Source: Corallococcus macrosporus
GTDB lineage: Bacteria > Myxococcota > Myxococcia > Myxococcales > Myxococcaceae
Length of the DNA: 64,000 nt
Assembly: GCF_017302985.1 (NCBI RefSeq)
Contig: NZ_JAFIMU010000006.1
Coordinates: 124,001-188,000 of the forward strand
Reading direction: 5' to 3'
The notes under the pieces are model-generated. The model ran no database searches, was not told the DNA's origin, and saw nothing but the letters and a program-made list of their open reading frames with translations. Made by a program: the position numbers and the translations under genes. Below are positions 19,130-30,109 of this stretch, piece by piece (the first letter of the stretch is position 1; each line of letters starts with the position of its first letter).

Positions 19130-19168
19130 CCAGGGTGCGGCGCGCCCGGACAGGGGGCCGCACCCTGG
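19130..19168 (-). terminator. Hairpin terminator of the pyrophosphatase gene
   Basis: A perfect 12-bp inverted repeat (19130-19141 with 19157-19168, 15-base loop) lies 7 bases beyond the stop of the pyrophosphatase gene. No U tract follows. Position and perfect symmetry make it a probable terminator or mRNA-stabilising hairpin. Confidence 0.65.
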
Positions 19169-19175
19169 AAGCGAA

Positions 19176-21254
<2,079 letters not shown>

Positions 21255-21632
21255 CCGTTCCTCCAGAGCAGTCCCGGGGGCCTCAGACCGCTCGCCCTGC
21301 GGATCGCTCGCGTGCCGCGCGAAATGTGCGGAGGGCCTATACGTGATTTCAGGGCAAGCTGGGAGCCTCGGCGCGGATCCACGGCGAGGCGGGCCTGCCC
21401 GGGGCCGGCAGCGCGAAGCGGCAGGGATGCCCGGAGGGGCCTGTTGAGTGGCCGTAAACAACCGGATTTACTTGGGATTTGGCCCAGAAACGGGACAACT
21501 CCCCATGAGGACACCGGTTCCAGCCACAGCGGCACACGGGTTCACCGCCGGAGCCGTCCCGGGTGGGCAGTCACGGCTCTTCCCCGTTCCTCAGCGGCTG
21601 GACGTGCCAGCATGGCCGCACCCGGAGGTTGG
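21255..21632. other. Gene-free divergent region between hppA and the OLD-type gene
   Basis: A 378-bp region containing the promoters of two divergent genes. The part nearest the OLD-type gene (about 21440-21500) is A/T-richer and could hold its promoter, but no convincing -35/-10 pair was found. No small gene or RNA was recognised. Confidence 0.4.
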
Positions 21633-23405
21633 ATGACCGCGTCACTCTTCATCGAGCAACTCACGTTCAGTGGGGGTGCAAGCATCGCGCTTGAACCCGA
21701 CTCCATCGTCGTCATCGTCGGGCCCAACAACGAAGGAAAGAGCGCGACCCTGCGGGAGATTCTTGGCCGGTCAGGAGCAGTTTCGTCCGAGAAGAGCCGT
21801 CACGTCGTCACCGACATGAAGATCGGGCATCGCGGGACAGCCGAAGCGTTCCTGGAGAGATTGGCACCGTATCGTCTACCAGGTGGCAAGCATTACGCCT
21901 TAACCGCGCTGCAGGACGCGAACATCTTTTCGAAGATCAAGCCCTCCTCCATCGGTGGCTCCTCCCTCCTGAGCCCCGACCCCAAGAAAATACGTGAAAG
22001 CATACTCACGGCGTTCTGGGAGCAGCAGCCAGGCTTCGAGTCGCTCTCCGGGACCTTCTTCCATCTGCTCGATCTCGCTACTCGCTTCAAGGCCACTGAG
22101 CCCGCTGACGTATTCAATCTCACGGCAGAGATTCCGACCTCTCCCATCCAGAATATGTGCGTCGATCCGGTGCTGGCGGACCGGCTCAGCCGTTACTTCC
22201 AGCGAGCCTTCGGCCAAGCGCTCATCGTCAACCGGACCGCTGGCTACACATTGCCGCTCCACTGTGGAGATGTTCCTCCGCTGGAGCCCGGCGAAGACCG
22301 GGTTTCTCCCAGCTACGCCCGGAAACTCCAGGCTCTGCCACTGCTTCAGAATCAGGGCGACGGAATGCGGAGCTTCGCGGGCTGCCTCCTTGAAGTCTCC
22401 GCCGCCGACAAGCACGTCGTCATGATCGACGAACCCGAGGCATTCCTTCACCCGCCCCAGGCGCGGTTCCTCGGAACGCTGTTGGCCAGGGAGAAGCCCG
22501 TCGGGCGTCAGCTCATCATCGCGACCCACAGCGGAGATCTGCTCCGGGGGCTCCTGGACGCAAACCCCTCAGCCCTCCAGATCATCCGGCTCACCCGCGA
22601 GGGGAACGTCAACCATGCGTGTGCGCTGGACAGCGAGCGGATCCGCACGCTCTGGGATGATCCGATCCTGCGCTTCTCCAACACCCTGGACAGCCTGTTC
22701 CATGAACAGGTCGTGCTCTGCGAAGCGGATGGGGACTGCCGCTTCTATGCCGCGATCCTCGACGCGATTCAGCCGGAAGATGCAGACACCCGGAGGCCGG
22801 ATGTCATGTTCACGAGCACGGGTGGCAAACAAAAGATTCCGGAGATCGCTGCGGCCCTGGCCAGCATCGGTGTTCCCACACGCGCCATCTTGGACTTCGA
22901 CATCTTGAACGACCGCTCCCCTCTCAAGGAAGCCATCGAAGCACTCGGCGGAAGATGGGACGCGTTCGAGGCTCGCTGGAAGAGGGTCAAGGCAGGCGTC
23001 GAGCAATTCAGGCCGGAGCTGGAGACCGCCCACGTTCGGAAGGAGATCGAAAAACTCCTCGAACAGGTCAGCACGCCGACCTTCCCGTTGGAGGTGGCCA
23101 GGAGCATCAAGGGCGTACTCAAGCGAGCCTCGCCCTGGGATGCAGCGAAGGATCTGGGGCTGGACACGGTCCCCAAGGGGCAGTTGCGTCAGGTGGCCGA
23201 GGCCCTCCTTGCCGACCTCAAGCAACTCGGTCTCTTTGTCGTGGAGTCGGGTGAAATAGAGAGCTTCGATCAGACCGTCGGGGGACATGGGAACGCTTGG
23301 CTGGCGGAGGTGTTGCGCAAGGACCTCCGCCAGGATTCCCACCTTGAAAACGCCCGGAGATTCGTCCGAGCACTGTTTTCACAGCCTCCCCGCGCCCTGT
23401 CCTGA
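21633..23405 (+). CDS. OLD-family ATPase/TOPRIM nuclease (solitary, class 1-like)
   Basis: A 590-residue protein combining an ABC-type ATPase with a C-terminal TOPRIM nuclease domain, the architecture of overcoming-lysogenisation-defect (OLD) proteins. Walker A is GPNNEGKS (residues 30-37), the signature-like loop is QGDGMRSFA, and Walker B is VVMIDEPEAFLHP (Asp266, Glu267). TOPRIM residues are Glu364 with ADGD (366-368) and Asp421/Asp423 (LDFD). The start at 21633 is fixed by GGAGGTT just upstream. OLD-like nucleases act in phage defence (P2 Old, GajA of Gabija); no UvrD-like GajB helicase gene is adjacent, so this is a stand-alone candidate. The next gene is convergent. Confidence 0.88.
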   Translation: MTASLFIEQLTFSGGASIALEPDSIVVIVGPNNEGKSATLREILGRSGAVSSEKSRHVVTDMKIGHRGTAEAFLERLAPYRLPGGKHYALTALQDANIFSKIKPSSIGGSSLLSPDPKKIRESILTAFWEQQPGFESLSGTFFHLLDLATRFKATEPADVFNLTAEIPTSPIQNMCVDPVLADRLSRYFQRAFGQALIVNRTAGYTLPLHCGDVPPLEPGEDRVSPSYARKLQALPLLQNQGDGMRSFAGCLLEVSAADKHVVMIDEPEAFLHPPQARFLGTLLAREKPVGRQLIIATHSGDLLRGLLDANPSALQIIRLTREGNVNHACALDSERIRTLWDDPILRFSNTLDSLFHEQVVLCEADGDCRFYAAILDAIQPEDADTRRPDVMFTSTGGKQKIPEIAAALASIGVPTRAILDFDILNDRSPLKEAIEALGGRWDAFEARWKRVKAGVEQFRPELETAHVRKEIEKLLEQVSTPTFPLEVARSIKGVLKRASPWDAAKDLGLDTVPKGQLRQVAEALLADLKQLGLFVVESGEIESFDQTVGGHGNAWLAEVLRKDLRQDSHLENARRFVRALFSQPPRALS

Positions 23406-23426
23406 CTGTCGTTCCTTCGAGGGAGC

Positions 23427-25139
23427 TCAATTGCTTCTCGAGGCATTCCGCGCACGCAGGAGGTCCTTCAGCCTCGCGGACTGCTCCGCGCTCCAGCCCT
23501 CGGGCCGCAGGAGCGCGGCCCAGCCGTCCACGTGCTCGCCGGTGTAGACGTGGCCGTAGCCCGGGGGCACCGCCATCCCGAGGGGAAGGTCCGCCGTCAC
23601 CTGCCAGAACGTCACGAAGGGGATCCACACCATTCCCCCCAGCACGTCCGCGCCCCGAGGCTCGCGCAGCCAGTCCGGCCTCCGCACCAGGAGCCGGGGA
23701 CTCCACCAGGTGATGGGGTCGGAGGGATGGAGGAGGTACAGCACGCGCGAGTCTCCCCACGGCTCGGACGCGGGCGGGATGTCGGTGCCGGGCCGGCGGC
23801 TGAAGCGGACGATGCGGCCCTGCCGGTAGATGGGCTCCACCTCGGGGCTGCCCGCATCCCGGTCGTCGGTGAAAGCGCGGTACAGGGTGTTGAAGTTCGG
23901 CGGCCCGACGAAGAGAACCCCGTCGGTGCGGTTGGCCAGGTCCCGCTCGCCGCTGAACGCCGTCTCTCCGCCGTAGGAGCCCAGGCTCTCTCCGAACACC
24001 AGCAGCTTCGGACGCCGGGCGGGAGGAAGCCGGGACCAGCGCTCGTAGACCGCGTCGAAGAGCGCGCGGCCCGATTCCCGGGCTCGCTCCTGATCCACCA
24101 GCACGGAGAGCCATGACCACAGATGCGAGTACTGCATGGAGACGATCGCGGAGTCGCCACCGGTCATGTACTCGAACGCGTCCACGGCCTCTGGCACCAC
24201 CCAGCCGCTGCCCGTGGTCGTCACCACCAGCAGGTACGCGCGGTCGAAGCCCCCTGCCCGCTCCAGGTCGTCGACCGCGAGCGCGGCCCTGCTCTCCGCA
24301 TCCGGCGCGGAGGCATAGCCAGCGTACGCGCGGATCGGCTCCTTCACGGCCGTGCCGTGGAACCGGGAGAGGTCCTCGACGGAGGGCCCCCGCCCCACGA
24401 AGTTGCGCCCTTCCCGGCCCAGGGACTCCCACGCGATGGGTGAGCCGGCGCCTCCGGAGCGCAGCGCGGTGCGTGGCTGGAACACGCCCTCGTCCGTCAG
24501 CGTGTCCTGCACCGCCAGGGTGCGGTCCGCCATCGCGATGAGTCCGTCCCAGAGCACGCCGCTGGCCACCAGCGCGGTGAGCACCACCACGGCCAGCCAG
24601 CTCGTCGTCCGCGCCGCGCGAGGACCGACGTGTCGCGTGAGCCGCGTGGCCAACGCGCGGGACACGGCGCGCAGCCCGCGCCCCACGGCGACGAGCAGGA
24701 AGAAGACGACCGCCGCGACGAAGGGCGCGATGAGATACCCCGCGCCACCCGACGCGGACATGCCCATGAGCTCGCGGATGCGCTGCTGCCAGTGCCAGCC
24801 CAGCAACAGCGCGGCGGCCAACGCCACGCCGCCCGTGATGAAGAAGACCGGCCATGCATGCCGGCGGGGCGTCCTCTCGGGGCGGTCCGCGAACTCCCGC
24901 CAGAGCCACGCGCCCAGACATCCCAGCCCATAGCCGATGGCCGCGCTGAGGCCGCTGACGAAGCCCTGGAAGGGCCCGCTGCGCGGCAGCAGCGACGGAG
25001 TGAAAGCCAGACATGCGAAGAGGAGTGCCACCCAGGCCCCGGGCAACGTGTAGCGGAGCCAGCGGGGCCAGGTCCTGCTTGCATGTCTGGCCTGATGCGC
25101 CGTTGCGGGCTGCTCGGCGTGGGTGAGGAAGTGCTCCAT
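23427..25139 (-). CDS. Membrane alpha/beta-hydrolase family protein (PF10081-like)
   Basis: A 570-residue protein. The N-terminal part holds about four membrane helices (roughly residues 30-190), and the C-terminal cytoplasmic or periplasmic hydrolase domain carries the nucleophile motif GESLGS (Ser385). This two-part arrangement matches the alpha/beta-hydrolase family often seen as a 500-600-residue membrane protein in actinobacteria and myxobacteria; substrate unknown. The start at 25139 has GGGAGCC upstream; longer frames upstream are not protein-like. It converges on the OLD-type gene with a 21-base gap and is divergent from the SDR pair. Confidence 0.85.
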   Translation of the reverse strand: MEHFLTHAEQPATAHQARHASRTWPRWLRYTLPGAWVALLFACLAFTPSLLPRSGPFQGFVSGLSAAIGYGLGCLGAWLWREFADRPERTPRRHAWPVFFITGGVALAAALLLGWHWQQRIRELMGMSASGGAGYLIAPFVAAVVFFLLVAVGRGLRAVSRALATRLTRHVGPRAARTTSWLAVVVLTALVASGVLWDGLIAMADRTLAVQDTLTDEGVFQPRTALRSGGAGSPIAWESLGREGRNFVGRGPSVEDLSRFHGTAVKEPIRAYAGYASAPDAESRAALAVDDLERAGGFDRAYLLVVTTTGSGWVVPEAVDAFEYMTGGDSAIVSMQYSHLWSWLSVLVDQERARESGRALFDAVYERWSRLPPARRPKLLVFGESLGSYGGETAFSGERDLANRTDGVLFVGPPNFNTLYRAFTDDRDAGSPEVEPIYRQGRIVRFSRRPGTDIPPASEPWGDSRVLYLLHPSDPITWWSPRLLVRRPDWLREPRGADVLGGMVWIPFVTFWQVTADLPLGMAVPPGYGHVYTGEHVDGWAALLRPEGWSAEQSARLKDLLRARNASRSN

Positions 25140-25391
25140 GCGGGCTCCCGGCACGTGCGCGGGCTTTGGCCTGCCAGCCAGGGAGACGCCAGCCGTCGAG
25201 GCTCGCCGTCCCTCCAGGGCGCACTCCAGAGGGTAGGCCCCGAGACCGCCCCCCGGCAGCGTGCGCCCGGCATGCCCGGCGCGCATCCAGTCAACGCACC
25301 TGAGGCTCGTGCCGCTGAAGGATGCGCGCACGGCCCCGGACCTTCCGTACTACCTTCCCCGCGGCATGCCCCCAGGGGAAGGACACGGCGC

Positions 25392-26063
25392 TTGAGCACT
25401 CGGAACGTCATCGTCGTTGGAGGGACTGGCGACATCGGGCGCGCCGTCGTCCACAAGCTGCGCGCGGAAGGGCTGCGCGTGCTGAGCGCCGCGCAGGACG
25501 TGACGGAGGAGACCTCGGACGCGTTGCACGTGGACGTCACCCGCGAGGACTCCGTGACGTCGATGTTCGACAAGGCGGAGGCGCGGTCGGGACCGCTCTC
25601 CGTCCTGATCAACTGCGCGGGCTTCGGTGCCTTCACGCCCATCCACGAGACGTCCCTCGAGAACTGGAACCGCAGCCTCGCCGTGAACCTCACTGGGACG
25701 TTCCTGTGCGCGCGTGAGGCCGTCCGGCGGATGAAGTCCCGAGGCGGCGGGCGGATCATCCACATCGGCTCCGTGAGCGACCACCTCACGCTCCCCATGA
25801 ACGGCGCCTACGCCGCGTCCAAGCACGGCGTCCGGGGACTGACGGGCGTCCTGAACGAGGAGGGCCAGGCGTTCGGCATCCGCGCCACGCTCCTGTCGCT
25901 CGGTGCCGTCTACACCGCGTTCTGGAAGACCCGGCCGGAGTTCAGCCCCGCGGACATGCTCTCCGTGGAGGACGTGGCCCAGTGCATCTGGGAGATCGCC
26001 ATCAAACCCCTGAACGTGCGCGTCGATGAGGTCCGCCTCGTCCCGCCCCGAGGAGTCCTCTGA
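25392..26063 (+). CDS. Short-chain dehydrogenase/reductase, first of a coupled pair
   Basis: A 223-residue Rossmann-fold oxidoreductase. The cofactor motif GGTGDIGRAV is at residues about 9-18, the NAG-equivalent is NCAG, and the catalytic Ser and Tyr-x3-Lys are in IGSVSD and YAASKHG. The N-terminal acidic/basic dinucleotide pattern is not diagnostic for NADH or NADPH. The start is TTG at 25392 with AAGGA about 8 bases upstream; no better ATG exists in frame. Its TGA overlaps the ATG of the next SDR gene by one base, so the two are translationally coupled. Members of this kind act on sugars, lipids or secondary metabolites; substrate unknown. Confidence 0.85.
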   Translation: MSTRNVIVVGGTGDIGRAVVHKLRAEGLRVLSAAQDVTEETSDALHVDVTREDSVTSMFDKAEARSGPLSVLINCAGFGAFTPIHETSLENWNRSLAVNLTGTFLCAREAVRRMKSRGGGRIIHIGSVSDHLTLPMNGAYAASKHGVRGLTGVLNEEGQAFGIRATLLSLGAVYTAFWKTRPEFSPADMLSVEDVAQCIWEIAIKPLNVRVDEVRLVPPRGVL

Positions 26064-26839
26064 TGCAAACGCAACCGAAGGTCCCTGTCGCCGTCGTCAC
26101 CGGAGCCAGCCGCGGGATTGGCGCGGCCATCGCCACCACGCTGGCCCGGAGTGGGTTCGAGGTGGCCCTGCTGGCTCGCGACGTGGCCGCTCTGGAACAG
26201 CTCCAGAAGCAGCTGGTGGAGGCCGGGGGCCGCGCGTGGCCGCTGGCCTGCGACGTCGCGAACCGGGACGACGTGATGTCCGCGTTGGATCGGCTCGAAG
26301 CGAAGGTGGGCGTGCCGGCGGTGCTCGTGAACAACGCGGGCATCGGAGGACCGTTCCATCGCGCGGACGAGGTCAGCGTCGCCGAGTGGGACCTGCTGTT
26401 CGGCGTGAACGTGGAGGGCGTGCGCAACCTGTGTCAGTGGGCGCTGCCGCGCATGAAGACGCAGGGGTACGGGCGCATCGTGAACATCGCGTCCATCATG
26501 GGCCTCTTCGGAGGGGCGCAGTCGTCCACCTACGCGGCCACCAAGCACGCGCTCGTGGGCTACTCGAAGGCCATCGCCGCGGAGTGGGGAGCGTACGGCA
26601 TCACCTGCAACGCGCTCTGCCCCGGCTACATCGAGACGGAGATGCTGGCGAAGGCGCCCGCCGCCGCACGTCAGCGGCTGCTGGAGCGGATCCCCGTGAA
26701 GCGCTTCGGAACGCCGGGGGAAGTGGCGGGCATGGTGGCCTTCCTCGCCGGGCCCGCTGGCGGCTACGTCAACGGGAGCGCCCTGGTGATGGACGGTGGC
26801 CTGTCGGCACATCTGGCGTCGGACCTGCCGTCGTTCTGA
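26063..26839 (+). CDS. Short-chain dehydrogenase/reductase, second of a coupled pair
   Basis: A 258-residue classical SDR: TGASRGIGAAIA cofactor loop, NNAG, catalytic Ser in NIASIMG, and YAATK. A PGYIETEM segment precedes a C-terminal block ending in MDGGLSA, as in 3-oxoacyl-ACP reductase- or hydroxybutyrate-dehydrogenase-like enzymes. Its ATG overlaps the stop of the upstream SDR. The last 71 bases overlap the 3' end of the convergent TetR gene, an unusually long coding overlap. With its partner it could perform sequential redox steps on one metabolite; that is inference. Confidence 0.9.
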   Translation: MQTQPKVPVAVVTGASRGIGAAIATTLARSGFEVALLARDVAALEQLQKQLVEAGGRAWPLACDVANRDDVMSALDRLEAKVGVPAVLVNNAGIGGPFHRADEVSVAEWDLLFGVNVEGVRNLCQWALPRMKTQGYGRIVNIASIMGLFGGAQSSTYAATKHALVGYSKAIAAEWGAYGITCNALCPGYIETEMLAKAPAAARQRLLERIPVKRFGTPGEVAGMVAFLAGPAGGYVNGSALVMDGGLSAHLASDLPSF

Positions 26840-27503
26840 CGCCGGACTCCCCTGGAAGCATCACCTGCTCCAGCAGCACGCGCAGCTCTTGCTCCAGTCC
26901 AGGCACCGAGGCGCCGCGAAGATTGCCGCCGCCCCGGAAGAGGGACAGTCCTTCGAAGAGCGCGACCAGCAGTGCCGCGCGCCGCTCCCGGCGCGCCGGG
27001 GTGAGCTCGGGATCCAGCTCTCGCAGCAACTCCACGACGCCCGCGCGATAACCGGCGTAGAAGACCGCGAGCGCGTCAGCGACCATGGCGTCCCTTGCGG
27101 CCATCGCCCACAGCTCCGCGAAGAACTGGCAAGCGTGCGCCGAGTCCTGGTCCTCCAGGATGGCGTCCACGGCCAGCCCGAGCCGCCGCGCCGGCTCCTG
27201 TCCTCCGCCCGCCATCCGCTCGCGGACCTGCTGGAGCGCCTGCTCCAGGTAGCGAGCCAGCAGCGCCCGCACCACGTCCTGCTTCGCCGGGAAGTAGTAC
27301 TGGAGGTTGCCCAGGCTCACCTCCGCGCGCTGGGCCACGGCGCGCAGGCTGAGCCCCGCGTAGCCGTCCTCGGCCAGGACCTCCATGGTCGCGTCGAGGA
27401 TTCGCCCCACGCGCTCGGTGCCCTTGGCGTGCACCGCCGTCCCCTTCCGGGGGCTCGCGGAGGGCAGCGCCCCCGGGACCTGCTTGCTCGGACGGCGGGC
27501 CAT
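26769..27503 (-). CDS. TetR-family transcriptional regulator
   Basis: A 244-residue regulator with an N-terminal TetR helix-turn-helix (residues about 25-75: ILDATMEVLAEDGYAGLSLR, then AVAQRAEVSLGNLQYYFPAK) and a helical ligand-binding C-terminal domain. The ATG at 27503 overlaps the stop of the saccharopine-dehydrogenase-like gene by one base, so it is the second gene of that operon. A GTG one codon upstream is an alternative start. The perfect palindrome at 28644-28661, ahead of the operon, is the natural candidate operator, making the system autoregulated. The C-terminal 23 codons overlap the SDR gene on the other strand. Confidence 0.9.
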   Translation of the reverse strand: MARRPSKQVPGALPSASPRKGTAVHAKGTERVGRILDATMEVLAEDGYAGLSLRAVAQRAEVSLGNLQYYFPAKQDVVRALLARYLEQALQQVRERMAGGGQEPARRLGLAVDAILEDQDSAHACQFFAELWAMAARDAMVADALAVFYAGYRAGVVELLRELDPELTPARRERRAALLVALFEGLSLFRGGGNLRGASVPGLEQELRVLLEQVMLPGESGVRTTAGPTPDVPTGHRPSPGRSR

Positions 27504-28594
27504 CACGCCACCTCGCGCGCCAGTGGCTCGTCGATGCGGACCTCGACGCCGCAGGCACGCAGGGTGGCCAGCGTCTCCTCGGGCCGGGGCTCATGCTCCG
27601 GAAACCACACGCCTGGGGGCGGCGGAGGTGCGCCATCCAACCCCAGGAGCCGCTCCGCGCCCAGCAGCGCTCCGACGGCGGTGAGGTGGGCCTGTCCCCG
27701 CGGATCCACCATCTCGATGCGGACCTTCCCCCGCTCTCCCTCCACGTCCGCCACCCACGCCGCTTCGCCTCCCGTGTTGCTGCCGGTGAGCAGCGCCCGG
27801 CGCAGCGACGTCCAGCGCGGATGCTGGAGCAGCCGCAGGATGCCCAGCCGCTGGAGCACGACGAGCGTCCAGGTCGCGGAGCCTGAGTCGAAGCCCAGCC
27901 GCGTCGTCACGGTGCGAGCGCCCAGCACCCGGGGCAGCGTCGCCTGTTCGGGAGTGTCGAGCCGGAACACCCGTGTCTGGCGTCCGTCGGAGAACGTCAC
28001 CCGCCGTCCGTCCGTCAGCGGTAACACGTGCCGCTCCTGTCCGTCCTCCATCACCTCGAAGGACAGGCCCAGCCGGTCCATGTACTCCAGCGAATCGGGC
28101 CCGGCCTGATCCGCGAGCGCGAAGCGGATGGCCACCTCCACGCGCTCCAGGCGCCCCACCCTTCGCGCCGCCATCGCCACGAGGCGCGGCACCAGTCCCG
28201 CCATCCACGCGGAGCCGAGCAGCACCGGCGCGGCCGGCGTCGCCCCCGAGAGCCGTAGCACCGTGGCCTTCAGCCGGGACGTCCACCGGGTGATGTCCAG
28301 CACGGGCACCCCGGCGCGCGACGCCGCCAGCAGCAGCGTGTCATCCGGGTCGTTGACCAGCGACAGCACGGCCCGGGGCTTCTCACCCAACGTCGCCAGC
28401 GCATCCGGCGAGTGGACATCCAGCGCGACGCCCTCCGCCCGCCCCAGACGCTCGGCCAGCGCTTTGGCGGGCGCTTCCCGGCGCCCGGCGATGAGCAACG
28501 GCAGGTTCGGGTGGCGCTCCCGCAGCAACACGGCGAGCTGTGCCCCCACCACTCCATAGCCCCCCATCAGCAAAACCTGGCCTTCGGACTCCAT
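27503..28594 (-). CDS. Saccharopine dehydrogenase-like NAD(P)-binding protein
   Basis: A 363-residue protein with a Rossmann-type N-terminus (LLMGGYGVVGAQLAVLL, then LLIAGR). Its overall order is that of saccharopine-dehydrogenase/saccharopine-reductase-like proteins, which act on amino acids or lipids in other organisms; many members are uncharacterised. The start at 28594 has GGGGGAG upstream. It is followed, with a 1-base overlap, by the TetR gene. The 18-bp palindrome lies 50 bases before the start. The substrate is unknown; the TetR coupling suggests control by a small-molecule signal. Confidence 0.82.
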   Translation of the reverse strand: MESEGQVLLMGGYGVVGAQLAVLLRERHPNLPLLIAGRREAPAKALAERLGRAEGVALDVHSPDALATLGEKPRAVLSLVNDPDDTLLLAASRAGVPVLDITRWTSRLKATVLRLSGATPAAPVLLGSAWMAGLVPRLVAMAARRVGRLERVEVAIRFALADQAGPDSLEYMDRLGLSFEVMEDGQERHVLPLTDGRRVTFSDGRQTRVFRLDTPEQATLPRVLGARTVTTRLGFDSGSATWTLVVLQRLGILRLLQHPRWTSLRRALLTGSNTGGEAAWVADVEGERGKVRIEMVDPRGQAHLTAVGALLGAERLLGLDGAPPPPPGVWFPEHEPRPEETLATLRACGVEVRIDEPLAREVA

Positions 28595-28643
28595 GGCGAC
28601 TCCCCCGTCACAGGCACGGCTTCTTCCGTGACCGGCGAAGAAT

Positions 28644-28661
28644 ATAGGTCAATTGACCTAT
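28644..28661. promoter_or_regulatory. Perfect 18-bp palindrome, candidate TetR operator
   Basis: ATAGGTCAATTGACCTAT reads identically on both strands and sits in an A/T-rich island in otherwise GC-rich DNA, 50 bases upstream of the saccharopine-dehydrogenase-like gene that is coupled to a TetR gene. The minus-strand TATATT overlapping its edge could be a -10 hexamer. Length and symmetry are typical of TetR-family operators. Confidence 0.7.
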
Positions 28662-28726
28662 TTCTTCACGACATTCGACCGGAAGCGTTGGTGGCCTCCA
28701 AGCGGAGCCCCTTCTAAATGCCTGCT

Positions 28727-30109
28727 TCAGCGAGCGGAAATAACCGCTGCCTCCAGCGCCGCGAGGATGAGGGGGAGGTCCGCCGCGTCGGTCCGCCAGT
28801 TGGAGAAGGCCGCGCGCAGACCCGGACGACCGGCGTACTGCGTGGGAGTGAAGTGCACGCGCCCATCCGCTTGCAGTGCCTGAAGGAGGCGGTCGCGGCG
28901 CGCGGCATCTCCCGAGCGCAGCGCGAAGCAGACGATGTTCAACTTCACGGGGGCGAGCAGCGTGTAGTGCGGTGACGCCGCGAGTCCCTCCCCCAGGTCT
29001 CGCGCGAGCGCGCAGCTGCGCTCGACGAGTGCGCGGTGCCCGTCGCGACCGTAGGCCATGAGCGTCATCCACGCGGGCAGCGCCCGGAAGCGGCGCGAGT
29101 TCTCAGGCGTGCGGTGAAGTAGATCCGGCCCCTGGCCGAGGTAGGCCGCCACCGCGCGGAAGACGCGCTCCTGCAACGCGAGGTGGCGCGTGAAGACGAT
29201 GCCGGAGTCATAGGGGACGTTGAGCCACTTGTGGCCGTCCGCCGCGACCGAGTCCGCGTGGGCGAGCCCCCGCAGCAGCTGCGCATGATCCGGGCTGCAG
29301 GCCGCGAAGATGCCGAAGGCACCATCCACGTGCAGCCAGGCCCCGTAACGGCGGCACAGCTGTCCCAGCGCCTCCAGGTCATCGAAGTCCCCGGTGTTCA
29401 CCTCTCCCGCGCTCGCGAGCACGATGGCCGGGGCACCGCCGAGCGCCGCGAGCCGCGCCTCGAGCGCCTTCGGATCCATGACCGGCCGGTCCGGGAGGCA
29501 CGCGACGGCCTCCACCGAGCGCCGTCCCATGCCAAGGATGGAGAGCGCCTTGAGCACGCTCGCGTGCGGCGCGCCGCCCAGCACCACGGGCTTCGGCAGG
29601 CCCCACAGCCCCTCCTCGCTCACGTCGTGGCCAAGCCGCTCCATCACCCACTGCCGCGCGGTGGCCAGCGAGACGATGTTCGCCGCCGTCGCGCCGCTCA
29701 CGAAGGCCCCCTCGAAGGACTCCGGAAGGCCGAAGAGGGAGCGCAGCAGCCCCAGCGCTTCACGCTCCACGCTGGTGGCGAGCGAGTCGCCGTCGTTGCT
29801 CACGTTCTGGTCGTACGCGGAGACGAGCCAGTCGCCCACGAGCGCCGCCGGCGTGGTGCCACCCGTGACGAAGCCAAGGTAGCGCGGTCCCGCCGAGCCG
29901 GAGAGCCCGGCTTCGTAGCGGCGGCGGAAGAGCGCGAGCGCGTCCCCAGCCCCCAGGCCTGCATCCGGCAATCCCAGCGGCGCGGGCGGCGCGGAACGGA
30001 TGCCAGCAGGGCGTGTGGGCAGGGCGGTGAGGAATTCGAGGGCGCTCGCGCGGGCCTGGTCGAGCAGGTCCGGAAGCAACGAGAGGTCACGGGAGAGCAG
30101 GTCGCTCAT
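28727..30109 (-). CDS. PLP-dependent group II decarboxylase (aromatic-amino-acid-decarboxylase-like)
   Basis: A 460-residue fold-type I enzyme. Lys294 in ADGHKWLNV binds the pyridoxal phosphate, Asp262 in HVDGAFG contacts its ring nitrogen, and His182 (APHAS) stacks on it. The general order matches aromatic-L-amino-acid/tyrosine/glutamate decarboxylases. Substrate choice cannot be made by eye, and some homologues act instead as aldehyde synthases. The start at 30109 is an ATG in frame with the domain start; upstream extension reads as non-protein. It is monocistronic. The regulatory palindrome downstream of its stop belongs to the next operon. Confidence 0.88.
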   Translation of the reverse strand: MSDLLSRDLSLLPDLLDQARASALEFLTALPTRPAGIRSAPPAPLGLPDAGLGAGDALALFRRRYEAGLSGSAGPRYLGFVTGGTTPAALVGDWLVSAYDQNVSNDGDSLATSVEREALGLLRSLFGLPESFEGAFVSGATAANIVSLATARQWVMERLGHDVSEEGLWGLPKPVVLGGAPHASVLKALSILGMGRRSVEAVACLPDRPVMDPKALEARLAALGGAPAIVLASAGEVNTGDFDDLEALGQLCRRYGAWLHVDGAFGIFAACSPDHAQLLRGLAHADSVAADGHKWLNVPYDSGIVFTRHLALQERVFRAVAAYLGQGPDLLHRTPENSRRFRALPAWMTLMAYGRDGHRALVERSCALARDLGEGLAASPHYTLLAPVKLNIVCFALRSGDAARRDRLLQALQADGRVHFTPTQYAGRPGLRAAFSNWRTDAADLPLILAALEAAVISAR

